From: Motacilla alba alba
Taxonomy: Eukaryota > Chordata > Aves > Passeriformes > Motacillidae
Length of the DNA stretch: 64,000 nucleotides
Direction of reading: 5' to 3'
NCBI RefSeq assembly: GCF_015832195.1
Contig: NC_052017.1
Coordinates: forward strand, 81,965,801-82,029,800
The translations under genes were made by a program, and so were the position numbers. Below the pieces are notes generated by a model. That model did no database searches. It had not been told where the DNA came from and worked only from the letters and a program-made list of their open reading frames with translations. Each line of letters starts with the position of its first letter. Position 1 is the first letter of the stretch. Positions 1 to 13,198 of the stretch are shown in pieces.

Positions 1-1259
1 TTTTTCTATCATAGATTTAAGGCATTGAAAATAAAAACTTGACTTGCTGCTGTACCTCTTAAAGGAATTGAACTAAGACAGAGAGGAAATGCTGTTCCTC
101 ACTCCCTTACTTAAGAACCAATTATGTTCAGTGCTCTAAGAGTCAAACTTAACTTTGATAATAGTAATTCAAGCCCATATGCTGACTTGTAAAGTGAAAC
201 TGAGATTCATTTCAGTTTTGGTGGAGTTTGATTGGGACCCAGTTTCATTCAGTCATGTGTCTGAAAATTTCATGTGTTCCCAGTTTCATTCAGTCATGTG
301 CTTTATTTAGGACTGAATGCACAGAGAGTATACGCTATATATTCAGCTCAGATTATGAATATGCTGAGGGCCTCATATATAATTTATGCTATTCTCCTGG
401 AAGGTGAAGTTATGTTTTGCCTAAGGTTCTAAATCTACCAAGTCTTTTTGTGTAAGATTAGGTGCCTGCGAAGACACATTCTGTGTTAGTACATTTAGCT
501 CTACCTCCACACCACCAACTCTCATTTGGCTCTGCTTCACAGTATATTTGTTGTACATTGAAAAGTATATAACATATCTTAAAATGTCACATGGTGCTTC
601 TTTCACAGCTACCTCTTGAATATCATCTTTTGGGAAGTTTCTATCCCATGCTCTTAGAGTACCTTCCCAAAGAGTCTTCAAGTGAGACAAAGGAACTAGC
701 CCTACCAAAGAGTCTCAATTTTAGTTTTTTGCCATACATCTTGTATGTTGAAAGGTGAGAATAATGTATTACAAAACACCACAGGCAAATTTCTAAGGAA
801 TATTCAATTTATTTATTTGACTTCATGATGACACTGCAGCAGCAAACTACCTCAAGTATTTGTGGTAGTATGAGACTGAATGTATTGAAAATATTTTTAA
901 GTCCAGTGTGACTAAGCAGTTGTTCAGAAGAGACATGCATGATGCAATTGTGGAGCTAAATCCCAAAGGGCACACTTAGGAACAAGTGCAAAACTGTTTA
1001 ACCTCTAAGGGTACCTCTTCTGCTCGGTTTGGAAAACATTGTTCCCAAGTGGGCCTTTGCTCTGAAGGTTTCAGCCTTTGTGCTGCTTTGTTCTGAAGTA
1101 TTAAAATCTCTACTGTTCCTTGTGGTTATTGCTGTGTAGAGGAGGACTGGAGATCCAGGGGACCATTACATGGGAATTTTGCAAATCAGCAAGGAGTATT
1201 AGTGCATGAAGGATTTAGCCTTTGTGCTCATGGCAAAGTAATGGACTTCTGGCCCAGGG
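1..1259. other. Non-coding, probably C7orf57 intron or upstream flank
   Basis: No exon could be supported here. The short open frames lack splice context or any protein similarity I recognise. The stretch is AT-rich. Its only structure is a 22-base direct repeat at 238-259 and 279-300, listed separately. It lies before the first recognised C7orf57 exon, so it is probably intron of that gene, but the upstream exons were not found. Confidence 0.5.
238..300. repeat. Direct repeat, two 22-base copies
   Basis: The same 22 bases, beginning CCCAGTTTCATTC and ending AGTCATGTG, occur at 238-259 and 279-300, 41 bases apart. The copies are identical, which suggests a recent short duplication. No function is implied. 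Confidence 0.85.
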
Positions 1260-2040
1260 AGAAGCAGCCCATGGAAATCTCACAAGGCTTAATAAGACCA
1301 AGTGAAAGGTCCTGCACCTGTGCTGGGACAACCCCTGTTATCAGCACAGGCTGGGGGATGAACAGATGGAGAGCAGCCCTGATCAGAAGAACTTGAGGGT
1401 GCTGGTGGGTGAGAGAGTGGACATCACCCAGCCATGAGCACTCACAGCCCAGAAAGCCAAACGTGTCCTGGGCTGCATCCAAAGCAGCATGGCCAGCAGA
1501 GCCAGGGAGAGCATTCTGTCCCTCTGCTCTGGTAAGACCCCACCTGCAGTGCTGCATCCAGCATAGGGAGAACAGGGAACTGTGGGAGGAGACCAGAGGA
1601 AGGCACAAAGATGATCAGAGGAATGGAGCAGCACTCCTATGAAAAAAAGGCTGAGAGAACTGGGATTGTTCATCCAGGAGAAGAGAAGGCTTTGGGGTGA
1701 CCTAGTTATGATCTTCTAGTACCAGAAGGGACCCTGTGAGAAAGATAAAGAGGGACTTTTCACAAGGGCATGTAGTACAAAGGGGAATGGATTCGAACTT
1801 GAAGAGAGTAGGGTTAGACTAGATGTTAGGAAAAAATTCTTTACTATGAGAGTGGTGAGGCACTGGCACAAGTTGCCCAGTGAAATTGTGGATACCCCAT
1901 CCCCGGAAGTCTTAAAAGTTAGGCTGGATGGTGCTCTGTGCTACCTGGTCTAGTGGAAGGTGTCCCTGTGTCAGGGGAGGTAGAACTAGATGATCTTTAA
2001 GGAGCCTTTAAGCCAAACCATTCTGTGATTTAGTGATCCT
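1260..2040 (+). mobile_element. CR1 LINE, 5'-truncated 3' end
   Basis: The stretch follows the 3' part of avian CR1 from the end of the reverse-transcriptase frame to the tail. Recognisable blocks are 'gcccagaaagccaa' near 1447, 'aagatgatcagagg' near 1609, 'gaaaaaattctttact' near 1829, 'aggcactggcacaagttgcc' near 1858, and the end 'aaccattctgtgatt' near 2017. The reading frame is broken, so it is an inactive relic in sense orientation. Open frames on both strands here are by-products of the element. Family placement is from memory; the subfamily is not determined. Confidence 0.9.
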
Positions 2041-5000
2041 TTTGCCTGTGCATCTTATGGCCCAGCTGGGTTGGGTTGAAAAAGCTGTGACCTTAAGAAA
2101 GAGGGAGGCCTGTATGGGTGAGAGGTCAGTTGGAGGTGTCATTGGAGTTTGCATCAGCATTTGGCAATATCCTTGTGGCACCAGTAAGATTACTCCTTCA
2201 TCTCCAAAGCACTTGCCTGAAATGTCTGTGTACATATGTATATGCACTCGGGTTTGTATGTGCTGATGCAAGATGGCTGCTAATCTGAGGCCAGGATTTT
2301 ACCTCAGAGAGAGATTTGAAATGTAATCTAGAATTTTGTCCTTGATCACACAGGAGCTAGGATTTCATCTAAAGGCTTTTATCTTACCATGCTGGCTGCA
2401 GATATCTATTGTTCTTCATATACTGGCCAGGCACAATGCATATTCTATGCCATATTTCTTTAATCCAAGAATAATAAATGTGTATTTATTATAAACATAG
2501 TAATTTTTAGAGTATATTGTTACCATCTCTTCACAGAGGGAGAAAACACTTTAAACCAAGAACATGTCTTGTGTAGTTTGTTTGTAAAAAAATGCCTGTG
2601 TAGTTTGTTTTTTTCTGGGAAAAATGGTGGCTGCTCCTAAATAAAGACTTGTCAAAGGGAGAAAGCTCCCTCAGCTGTAATCATTGGAGTATAGTGGCAC
2701 AAGAGTCTGCTTCTAATGCTGAATTTGCCCAGCAAAGTAACAAATAGCACCTGAATGGATTGCAGGTGCCCTCCAAAGCCAAATTCTGATCTGTTCCCTT
2801 GCTACTTTTGTCATTAATTAGTTTACTTTAACTAATTAACAGGAGTCTTTTGATCCCTGCAGGATAAGCTAACCTCTCATTTAATGCCAAGAAAGGCAAC
2901 ATTTAAAACAAAGCTCTTGCTTGCAGCCTTCAAGACTTTTCTCTTTGCCTTTCCTCTCCGCTTTCTTTTTCTTGACTTTATTTTTGACAGCTTGAACCTT
3001 TTTCTGTCTCTAGTCAAAATCTCTCTAGTTTTTGCTCTCCCTTTTTCCTTTGATTAACTCTTTAATTACTAGACCTCCTTTCCTTGTGCTTCTGTTTGAT
3101 GCCAAGAGGGAAATCTCATCTCTCTCCATCTGCTCTTTGTTTATCCTGACTAAATTGAGTTGTGTTTCTGGGTTGCCCTGTGTGCCATCCTGCCTCCAGC
3201 ATGTGACAAATGTCACCTGAGGTTGTTTTTGTCAGTTGAAACTGTAGGTAATTGTGTCCTGGATCTGATGTCAAATCTGAACTGGTCCAGTCTAGTGATA
3301 GAGGGAAGACAGTGCTAGCATTTCTGCACAATGGGATGGTATTTCTGAAATGTAAAGCACAAATAGGCTGCTTCAGCAAACAGTGTGAACAAACTTGAAA
3401 AGCAGTTCTAAGCAGCTAATGTGGTTTTTAACCTCCAGGTTGGACAAAGACCCTCCTTTTCATCTCACACATCTGCCTCTGATATCACTGCATGCTCTTG
3501 CTAATCTCATCTCTTCTTCTTTGACAAATGGCCCAGTCTGACTCCACTGAATCTGAAGGGGTTTCAGCACTGACTTTACTCGTGTTTGCATTGACGTCCT
3601 GGCTCAGAATCAGTAAACTGTCTGTCCAGGCTTCACTTTCTTTGAGATAATAAGAAAACTTACATTCTCTGAACATTCAGATCTGCCTTTTCTTTGTGGT
3701 TTCCTAATTAGTTCATTGATTAGATGTATTCAAAGGCAATTATACTTTTGTTTGCTCTTTCCATACTCACGGTGCACAAGCTCCTTGAGAACTCCTTGGT
3801 GTGTTTACATTTTGGAATCTTCTCCTTATAGAAGTTTTCATGGGTGTTTTGTAGTGTCTGCACCCCAAGTGTGACTGCTGTTCATGCATCTAATTTTTGC
3901 ACCTCATAATTTTTGCTCTGTTAACTGTGAAGCAGTATCTATGTCCACATAGGTGGAAAGTATTGTTATCCTTAATGTACTTGGAAGTTTATGGAGCAAT
4001 ACATTTCACTTTTAGTTACCCTGTATGATTTTTTTTTTTTGTAAATAACCTGCAAGTAATATCTCTTATTCCATGGGGCACTCTCCTGTGTTGCATGCTT
4101 AAAAAATAAAATGGTCAAATAATATGTAGGTTCTAACTAAAAAGATATATTAGTATAACACCAAAACTTTGTTAATAAGCTTTGAAAATTCTGTGCTATC
4201 TTCAGGACTTCCCCCTTGTCCACTTTTCTTTGTGCAATGATGGAAGCTGTAAATAGTTTTTAAAAGATGTTTTGTTTTTTTAACTCAGAATTTCTTAGCA
4301 ACTATTAGTGAAAAATATCTGGGACTTGTTGAGGATATTTAATTTCATGCTTTTGAGTTGACCCTTTAGTAGCTGTTGATTTTGATCAAAGTTAAAATAA
4401 AGGGCTTTGTTATTTGTTGCTTGTGTTTCTCCACTACTTATTGGTTTTCCCACTTTCCCTATCTTTCTATGTTTTCATCTTTCAGTCTTTTAGTCAACAC
4501 TGAGTTTCTTTACCTGTCATTGGAAATATGATAAAAGTAAAATATATTTTTCTATTGTAGGCTGCCCCCAGTATGTATGTATTTGTTTGAATATCAAACC
4601 TCTAACTAATATACCACTACTGTTTTCTTATTATATAGGATGTTTTATGCTTTTTATTAAAAAACAAAATCCAAACAAACTAAAATAGAAGTAGCAATTG
4701 AACCATGTGTTAATTTCTAGTCCTCCTGACTTTAGTAAGACTGGTCTGTTTTCATATTCATCATACAGAGAAATGGACCAAGATGAGAGGTTGCCATGGA
4801 TAAGTTTGAATTTGAAGCTTAATTTGAAGTGTATTGTGAGGGAAAGGCTTGTGTAGAGTACATTGTGGGGAGAGCAAGCAGCTAATCTCATGTAGAATAA
4901 CTAACTAAGGGGCTGCTTTATCTTTTGATATTCCTCAATAATCCATTACTAGTACTTATGGAAATAATGTAGATAAGACATGGAAATTTGAACACATTTA

Positions 5001-5104
5001 GGCCTTTAAGATCACCCTTACTTTTGAAGGCTATGCAATCGTATAATCTTCGTGGCTATTTTTTTCATAACTCCTTTTTTTGAGCTAAGATTTCTCTAAC
5101 ACAG
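2041..5104. other. Intron sequence, nothing recognised
   Basis: AT-rich sequence between the CR1 relic and the first recognised C7orf57 exon. I looked for the preceding C7orf57 exon (the acidic and lysine-rich stretch just before the conserved proline-rich segment in human) and did not find it. Short T-runs occur near 4028. Confidence 0.5.
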
Positions 5105-5205
5105 GTAAAGCTTCCACCTATAAGCCCTAAATATCCAAGCAGAATGCCAACTGTTTCTACAAACCAGGAATTTAGTGGAGAAAATAAGCTTTCCTTCCCA
5201 CCCAT
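5105..5205 (+). CDS. C7orf57: C7orf57 exon (third from last)
   Basis: The acceptor is 'ctctaacacag' and the donor is GTAAGT. The exon is 101 bases and starts in phase 0. It reads VKLPPISPKYPSRMP and continues to KLSFPP. Human C7orf57 has a similar KLRLPAIDSKY...LSFPP segment. The first six exon bases (GTAAAG) look like a donor, but the frame is open only with the acceptor used here. Confidence 0.8.
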
Positions 5206-8200
5206 GTAAGTAGTACCTTTATGAAAATCATTGAACACCTAAGCCTGCAACTATTCATGTGTACAAGTAAAATTGCTCCTTGTAAAAATGCAGGAATTGT
5301 GTATGGACCTTGTGGATCTTCATTGCTGTTAAGTTTGCTATCATATGTGATGGTGAAATAGTTTTAAAAACATCTAAAGCAACTAAAATAACAGTACTTT
5401 AACTCATATTAGAAAATTATTCTATATAACTTTGTGTTAGGAAAACTAAGCATAGAGTGGTATATCTTCATGTAGCAGAATTTTTTGGTATTGTAAATTG
5501 GGTTTTTTCTTAATACCAGTGAACAGGTGAAAATGATAATCTACATTGTTAGTTCTGTCAGTGTAGGTTACAGAGAAACAAGTAGGACTGACACTTTAAG
5601 AAAAGACATAAACTGTAGCCTTTATAAGTCATACAGAGTAAAAATACTCTGATGAACACCTAAAATAGGTATTTTAAGCAAATTTTTATGTCATTTGTGA
5701 TGCGATGAAATCACATCATCAGCTGTGTGCACAGCTGAATAGTTTCTGCAAACTTTGTCTTAAAAATTTATTGCTCAGTCATCAGTAGTCCTAGTATGTT
5801 TTAGAACTGTGTTAATGCTGCCAAATAAGTGATTAAACTGTCAAATGAATTTAAGAGAAAATTTGTAACATAATTTCACTTTTGTGCACCACAGAATGAG
5901 CAGTCAGCCTTTTTCATTTACACATTCTTTTGCACTTCTTGTCTTTTAAGACCAGAACTGTGTAAGCATTATACATGTGAAATTCCAATGAAACAGATGT
6001 CTCTTCTCATGTAAATTTGCACATTACTAAATCAGGCATAGTTCTGTGCTTTTTTTTGTTTGTTTGTTTATTTTTGGTTTTTCTTCTTAGATGATTTCAT
6101 GTAGAATATATGTTTTGTTATTTATAAATATATTATAAGGCTATAAATGGTTATATTTTAAAATTAATGTTATAATTATAAATAAATTATAAGGTCTTTT
6201 CTGTGCAAAATATTATTTTTTCCACCTAGCTCCCATTTTTGTTTACTTTTTGGTTTTGTTTTCCTTTAATATATTTGTGTTTACAGGCCTGCTCAGAGAA
6301 AAAATGAAGCAGTAAATTTTAGCAAATTAATAAGCAATGGTTATGGGACTGACTGGTTTCAGCAGTGTACTGGATGGGAAAAAAAGATTGAAGAAACATC
6401 AGAAAGTAGTGAGCACTCTGAAGGTAACATTATTGAAAGCTGTTTCTTCTAAAATGAGCTGGGCTCTCAAGGTAACAGCAGAGGGCAGCCTCAGTATTTG
6501 TGTGGCTCTCTGGAAATGGTGAGACACGTTGAATTATTGTGCTTAGTTTACAATACCCTGTGACCAGATAAAGAAAGGAGTGCTCCTGTTTGTAGTCAGC
6601 GAAGGCAGGCGCTTTCATGGACTTTTTTCATCTCTACAATTGCAATATGCTCTGCTCCAATCTAGGGGCTTCTGTGTTCTGATCCAGGGGCTTCTATGTG
6701 ATGTGTTTCTATAAAATGCTGCAGAGACACAGCCATCCTGCCTAAATTTAAGCAGACTGTAAAATATTTGTTGCCTCCTTGTTATGAATATTCTTTTGCT
6801 CCTAATATTTTTCCAAAAACTTCTGTCACAAGTGTCATTGATACTTATGTTTAAGAAATAGATCACTGCTTGTAGAAATTTGTCAAAATAAATATATGCG
6901 CATTGTTGATGACAGTGGAATTTCAGCAGTTTGAGAGAAAAAAGTTATCCAATGTCATGCTTTCAAACCTTACTTTATCATGCACAATAGTAATAGCTAT
7001 GAAAGACTTCACTTGGAAGCAAATATAAAGGTTAAAGGGTGGGAAAATTTCTCTTACTTTTATCAAAGACCTTTTGCTTTGGTAACCATGCTGGCTCTAT
7101 CAGTTTTCTATAGCAATGTTTGGAAATGCTATTCAACCTCCGATTCCATGCACCAGATTTTTTTTTTTTTTAATTTTTGTTAGGGAATCTTTTTGTACAC
7201 ACTGGCATTGTCATTATTCCCTTGACCTTGATAAATTAATGTATGAAAGTCTTAGAGGCCAGGTATTTTAATTTTTCTGACACTTCAGCTCTGAATTAAT
7301 TTTTGTGTCTTCCATTAATGTATCTACAGTATTTTTTTTTTTTTTTTTGGTGTGCAAAACCTCTTTCTCCAGGTGAGTATCAGGAGAAAACAGGAAACTA
7401 GAACTTGTGTGGTTTTGTTCAGAAGAAAAAATGTCATAACACTGAGGGATGAAGCCAGATCTCAGTTTGGATCTGAAGGAGAATGCATAGCCTTAGAAGC
7501 CACTTTTCAAATTAACTTAAGTATCCAAACTCTGGTCATGCAGAGGATGCTGCTTTGGGAGGTTCAGTGACACAACAATTCAACTATGAAGTCTAAAAGT
7601 GCTCTTACTCAGCATGAAAGAAAACTTTGAATATTCTTCTTTGTTTTCAGATTCTATTCAACTTTCTTGTGTGCTAACATTTTTGTTTCCCATTACTCTG
7701 AGTAAAATTAACGGGGATTTCAAAATCTCAATTTCTTTAATTTGGTGATAGTTGATTCCTTTAATATGTGTGCCTCTAATGAGACATCTGAGATATAAAA
7801 AAACTTGAAGATTTTTCAGAGTAAGCATGAAATTGGTTTGGTTATACCACTTAGGCAAAAGAGAAGAAAAATACGGGTACACTGTAAAGGCTTCTGAAAA
7901 GTCAGTGTGCTGCATAGGTTGACAAATAGATACATCTAATTTTTGAGTTGCTTTTATTTTTCAATTTTTTTTGATAACGTGATACCTGCTTTGCTTCTAT
8001 TGCCTTTGTTTGCAATCATAGCTATTCCATTTGAGATTGTTAAGAGCATTAAAAGCAATCTTCTTTTCACTGTGATACAGAGCCAATATGGTTTCATCCA
8101 GATGTGTATCTTCCTTCAGTTTGACCGTGTCCTTTTCATTCTTTTAGGTGATTGCTGACAGTAGTGCTTTTACTTTTTTTCCCACTTGTGTACATTTTTC

Positions 8201-8607
8201 TGTTCATCCAAAGCAATTGGCAGCATCAGCACCTTGCAGCTCCCTTTTGAGATGGAGCTTTCTCTGTTCCTATTTCCACAGAATAAGCCCTAGACACATC
8301 AGGAAGGAGATAAAACCCATTCCATATATAAATCTATAATCCCTTTGTTTTGGGATACAGATTTGCATCATACTGCAAATTTCTTAGGTAGCTTGTTTAT
8401 CTTGTTAATTCAAAATTAAAAATAGTGGAATTTATGTGTATTTTGACATGAGGAAGAAACCAAAAATTTTAGCTGACCTTTATATTATTATGGTTGAAGT
8501 TATTCTGTAAACGTTAATATTTTTTTCCTATTGCAGATTCAGAACGATCTGAATCACCACCAGCAAGAAATGAGTTAAAGCCACCATTTCAGGGATGTAA
8601 TAAGTAA
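5105..8607 (+). CDS. C7orf57: C7orf57 orthologue, 3' end (three last coding exons)
   Basis: Exons at 5105-5205, 6287-6423 and 8537-8607 join in phase (0 to 2 to 1) and end in TAA. They give 102 residues. Comparison from memory with human C7orf57 shows the shared blocks LSFPP followed by a proline-containing stretch, then NFSKLISNGY and a W-x-QQ motif. The bird tail is shorter than the human one and ends PPFQGCNK. The protein is uncharacterised; no enzyme motif, signal peptide or membrane helix is visible in this part. Its position next to UPP1 and in the same direction matches human chromosome 7. Upstream exons are outside the window or not recognised. Confidence 0.85.
5206..6286 (+). other. 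C7orf57 intron
   Basis: AT-rich intron with GTAAGT donor and TTACAG acceptor. A T/TTTG-rich tract lies near 6050-6075 and a very AT-rich patch at 6115-6190. Nothing else is recognised. Confidence 0.7.
6287..6423 (+). CDS. C7orf57: C7orf57 exon (second from last)
   Basis: The acceptor is 'tgtttacag' and the donor GTAACA. The 137 bases continue the codon AT|G and read MPAQRKNEAVNFSKLISNGY, then an acidic, serine-rich run (EETSESSEHSE). NFSKLISNGY is identical to the human block as I recall it and is the strongest identification in this gene. A 61-codon open frame from 6337 in another frame is spurious. Confidence 0.9.
6424..8536 (+). other. C7orf57 last intron
   Basis: GTAACA to TTGCAG intron of about 2.1 kb. 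It contains T-runs near 7160 and at 7331-7348. Short open frames at 6980-7183 and 7943-8339 have no recognisable similarity. Confidence 0.7.
8537..8607 (+). CDS. C7orf57: C7orf57 terminal coding exon
   Basis: The acceptor is 'ttcctattgcag'. The exon completes the split codon G|AT and reads DSERSESPPARNELKPPFQ, then GCNK and TAA at 8605-8607. The phase matches the previous exon exactly. The serine- and proline-rich character fits the human C-terminal tail, although sequence identity is low there. Confidence 0.8.
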
Positions 8608-8830
8608 CTTGAAGGATTCTTGGGGAAACTGAAGCTTTGTATTGCTTATATAGCCCACTATTTACATGTTGGCTAGATTATTTTTTTAACTTAACTCATC
8701 CCTGATTGAGATGTTTGTGAGATGGATGAACTTTGTTGGCTTGATTGCAGCAAGTTTTAAAGAACAGACAACAGCTGCCAGTGCTTAGTCCTAGACCTTT
8801 TATTAATATAATAAACAAAATAAAGCAAAG
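8608..8830 (+). terminator. C7orf57: C7orf57 3' UTR with poly(A) signals
   Basis: Two AATAAA hexamers lie at 8810-8815 and 8819-8824, about 200 bases after the stop codon. They would give a short 3' UTR. A later AATAAA at about 9711 is an alternative. The cleavage site is not determined. Confidence 0.5.
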
Positions 8831-10319
8831 CTGAGGTTTTCTCCTGCATAAGACTCCTGTTGCTTTGCTGTTCTCAAACAGGCTTACCATATTGCTGCTG
8901 ACCTGACTAGACACAGGCATGCTATTGATATGTCCAAATCAACGAATTTCTTCAGTTAAGTACAGCTGTACTCATGAATTATGCCACAAAGAAAGGTGAA
9001 GGGGAACTGTATGGTATGGGATGAAATGTAGATAGAAAGAATTGAACTGGTATGGATACTTGCAGTAAAAAAGTCAAACCTTCACTGAAAAGACTGCTTC
9101 TTCATCCCAAAAACTCATTTACTTTGAACAGACACTGAGCTTTCTCAGACTGTTCTGTTGCTGTGCCTGCTGCACAAGAGCTAGTTGATCAGTCGTAGTG
9201 TTCAACCACATAATTAAAGACCTGGTGGCATTTCCTGGTGTAGTCTTGTTGTATAGAAGCTGAATCATTGGTTAACAGTTCTATGGACTCAGCTATCTAT
9301 GATGTCTGCACTTTCAGCTGTTAGATAAAAAATTATCTGTCCTGAAGTCTTGACTGCAACAAAAATATTATGTGCTAGATCACTGTGTTTATTTGCACCA
9401 GCAGAAGTCTGTACTTTGAAATAGCAATGTATAAATGTTGTACTTTAATATTTTGAAAAAGTTAAGATACACTGATATTTCAACACTTGCTATTTTATCT
9501 ACTTGGATTAGGATATATCCCTGAAATCTTATTAATAATTAAATATTGATTATAAAGTCCACTAGAAATTCATTACCATGCAATTTCATTACCATGTTTT
9601 TTGCTAATAGCATGAAAAGTAAACTCTTAATTTTAAGAGTTTCCTCTTCAGATTACATTCAGTGCATTTTACACCTTTGAATCCAAGTCCTGAAGGTTCT
9701 AAAATTTATTAATAAATATAGATTTCTTTGAACAGAGTGTTTAGAGTATTTGGTTTAATACTGTTCCTTTAGAACCTTGATGTAAAAAATTATTTGAAAT
9801 AGGTAAATCGTTGCTAATCTGAACCCTTGAAATTTTCAGCGAACTGTAGAAATTTTGATGTTGATGTTGTTAGACCTAGCACCTGAGTCCATCTTTTCTG
9901 TCCATTATTTTAAACAATTCAACTAAATTGTATTAAAAAAATAGGCTAAGACATATGCAAATGCTTCAATGTACAGTTATTGGCTGCTCAGCAAATTTTT
10001 CTAAATATAAAAAAAGCTTACATCAAGCTGTAACTTTAGTGGTGTGTGAGATTACTTACCTTGTATCTGTTTTCACTTATAATTTGTGTTGCAAATTATG
10101 CCCAGATACATTGAAACCACTAATTTTGCCGTGAAGGCCGAGCTTGTGGGGAAATCCAGTTTTCTAGGCCACCCTTTTCAGGGGATGCCAGAGTTGGAGC
10201 TCATAGCATTAAAACCCGACCAGTTGGGGTGAGTTGACCTTGGCTGGTCACCAGGTGTCTGCCAAGCCTCTCTATCACTCCCCTTCCCAGCAGGACAGGA
10301 GAGAGAAAATAAGGTGGAA
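8831..10319. other. Intergenic C7orf57-UPP1, first part
   Basis: AT-rich sequence with no splice-supported exon and no repeat recognised. The only feature of note is a short repeated 'cattaccatg' motif near 9570-9597. Confidence 0.6.
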
Positions 10320-10750
10320 CACAACTCATAGGAGTGACTCCAGTAAAGGGCAACAGAGCTGGAGAAGGTTTGAGAAAGTAAGTCCTATGAGGAGCAGCTG
10401 AGAGAGCTGGGGTTATTTAACATGCAAAAAAAGGAGGCTCAGGGGTGACCTTACTACTCTCTACAAGTACCTAAAAGGAGCTTGTAGCCAGGTGGATGTT
10501 GGTTTCTCCCAGCCAACCAGTGACAAAATGAGAGGAAACAGCCAGGGGACATTCAGGTTGGACATCAGGAAGAATTTCTTCACTGAAAGGAGGGTTAAGC
10601 ATTGGAATGAGCTGTCCAGGGAAGTGGTGGAATCACCATCCTTGGAAGTGTTCAAGAAGCAGCCATACATGACAGTGCTATGGTTTTGTTGACAAGGTGG
10701 TGTTCAGTTGAAGGTTGGACTTGATGATCATGGTGGTCTTTTCCAACTTA
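10320..10750 (+). mobile_element. CR1 LINE, 5'-truncated 3' end
   Basis: Typical CR1 3' blocks are visible: 'aaggaggctcaggggtgacc' near 10429, 'ggacatcaggaagaatttct' near 10560, 'gagctgtccagggaagtggt' near 10609, and 'ggttggacttgatgatcat' near 10713. The usual 8-base terminal repeat is eroded. It is in sense with the genes and not coding-competent. The open frames on both strands here (10461-10692) are CR1 shadows. Confidence 0.88.
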
Positions 10751-13079
10751 AATTACGGCCATTAATGTGTATTCAGCTTTCCTTAGTCAAGACAAGGAGA
10801 GGTTTGATTTCCACTGCTGGGCAACTGAATCTGAAGGGATCACAGTTTGAATACTGTGAGATAGAATATTAACAGCCTGAGATTTCTCTTCACAAGAGCG
10901 GGAGGGTGATCCTGGAATCTGTGTATTCAGAATAACAGAGAGCTGCACCAGACACATAACTTGTCTGTTCTCCAAGGGACATGAAGTCAAAGTGGTGTAA
11001 CAAACCAAAAAGCTCCAGCTGAACCCAAGGATGGAAGTGTGCTGCTTGAATTCACCTTATTGCCGTAATCACATTGTTCTATTTACTTCTGAGTCAATGC
11101 AGTCATGCAGCTGGCAGTTTTCAAAGTCATCAGCAGTAAAAGTGGTGGAAGCTTCTGGTTTTCCATTTCTGTTTTTCAGAGAAATGCCAAAGTCAAAAGC
11201 TGGGTGCTTATTACAAAATCTTGCCTTATTGTTTTAAATGCTGAAACATTTGTTTCATTGTCTTGTGCTCTATTTCTGCCCTGAATGCCTTTAAGTAGTG
11301 AGATTTTTTTTCTTTTTTTTTTTTTTTTTTTTGTAATACTGATTGCTTTGCAAGCCCAAAGATAAAACAAAAGTGCAGTTACATTTTATGAATTGCATCC
11401 AAGAGACTGGACATGTGAATGTTTCTAAAAGAGAATTCCAGATAAAGATTTAACAAAAACTTGGCAGTTTAGTGACCGGAGAGGAATTTTCCTTTTATAT
11501 ACAGCCATTTCACTGTAGTGAAGTCTAATATATATCCAATACATAATTCTAACCACTTCTGTCTTTTTGGACTAGACTAAAATACAAACATGCTTCCAAA
11601 CATCAAGGCTACAAATGCATTAGCTTTCTTTGTGTAGCAATACAAACAAAAATTCAATTGCCCCATGTGCTTCTGAAGCATCTAAAATTCCCTTGATTTG
11701 GGCTTATCTATTTCTTAAATACTATTATCTGTGCTGAATATTCAGGCTGAGTTGTAAAAGATGTAGGATGAAGCCAAATTTCTTTCTGTAAATAAATAGC
11801 TTTATATTCTTGCTCTTCTCTGCAGGTATTTTTTCAGAATGTAGTTACATATTATGCTACAGTGTGGGAGAAAAAGCTAGAAATAGAAATAAAGATGTTC
11901 AGTCTTAGCACATGTTTTCCTTCTATTAATAGTTGTCGTGATACAAAACATCCAGAATAAATGAAGAATCATAATGAAGTGGGTAAAACAGCTGCACTGA
12001 ATTATTTGACCAATTGACTGTGAAAATGGTTTATTGTGAGATCAAGGGAGAATATGTTTGATTATGACAGACAGCCTTCTTTTCCGTAGCTCAAATTTTC
12101 ATCTGTGCAATATAAAAACCTGAAAATGGACACTGTTTGCATGTTGTTATTATTACCCCAGTATGTAGCTGTGTATTTTTCACCCTTCTAAACAACATTC
12201 GTATTCTTTCCACTAAAATACAAAATGGAATGAAAACCCAAACACTACACTACAAAACCAGGAAGCTAAAAGGAGATTTAAAGTTTTTTAGTGATAACTG
12301 AGAGCAAAGGTTACCACCAATTATTAGACTCATAGAAATGCATAATTTATGGAATATTTCAGACAAGGTAACTACAGTAACTTTATTATTTACAAAAAAA
12401 GCAAATTACATTGATTCTCTTAATCTATAGCTAAATAGAAAGCAACCTGAAAGCTACAGCAGACTTTTCATTGGACCCTGAGATGAAGGGGTAGGTAATA
12501 CTCCTTTTTAAAGGAAAACTTTCTTCCACAGAATTAAACACTCTTCTGAGGTGTTTGTCCACTTCTATGGCTTGGAAGTCTTGACAAATATTTAAAGAAC
12601 AGGAAAATGGAAGATGGTTTAGGAACCTGTCCTCCTCTTTCACCTGCTGGAATTCTAAACAAGCTGAACAGGTGACATTTTTCTGAGTTTGCTGAGCAAT
12701 TCCTTTTGCAATTCCTCTTACATGTTGTTTATGCCTAGAAATACATCTGTGCAAGGAATCTCTCTTTCTTATATTCCCATACAAAGTCTTTTGGTGTGAG
12801 ACAGGATATGAATAAATTTTACTCTAAGTGCCCAATACATGATTTTGTAATAAATACATCTCAGCAATGCCTTGTGCCTCATGTGTTTACTGTCCTGAGG
12901 CACAGAAGGTTCTCTACCATGAAGATTTTAGTTGCTCCGTCTCCCAAGTATTCCCTACTATGACAAACTACAGTGTGTGGTTCTGGTACGAAAACTTACT
13001 TTTAAGATTGCATTGCAGGATTGTGGGTTTGATGTTTTCAGTTACTGTACGCTCAATGTTAAATTTACTCTTCCAGTAG
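10751..13079. other. Intergenic C7orf57-UPP1, second part
   Basis: AT-rich flank upstream of the CpG island. A T-rich tract lies at about 11304-11332. A 117-codon minus-strand open frame at 12431-12784 has no recognisable similarity and no splice or promoter context, so it is not called as a gene. Confidence 0.6.
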
Positions 13080-13198
13080 CCGAAACCATCTCTGCTCTTT
13101 TCTCGCACCGCTTTTGCCGTGCCCGCATGCCCATGAGAGAGGGAACACAGTGTGTGCGCACCGACCCAACTCCGCCATCCTCGGCCGACACCTGCGGC

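Noticed and set aside
1228..1673. Minus-strand frames of 96-126 codons
   Set aside because: They are antisense to the CR1 relic and have no independent support.
12431..12784. 117-codon minus-strand frame upstream of UPP1
   Set aside because: No similarity, no splice or promoter context; the length is possible by chance in 64 kb.
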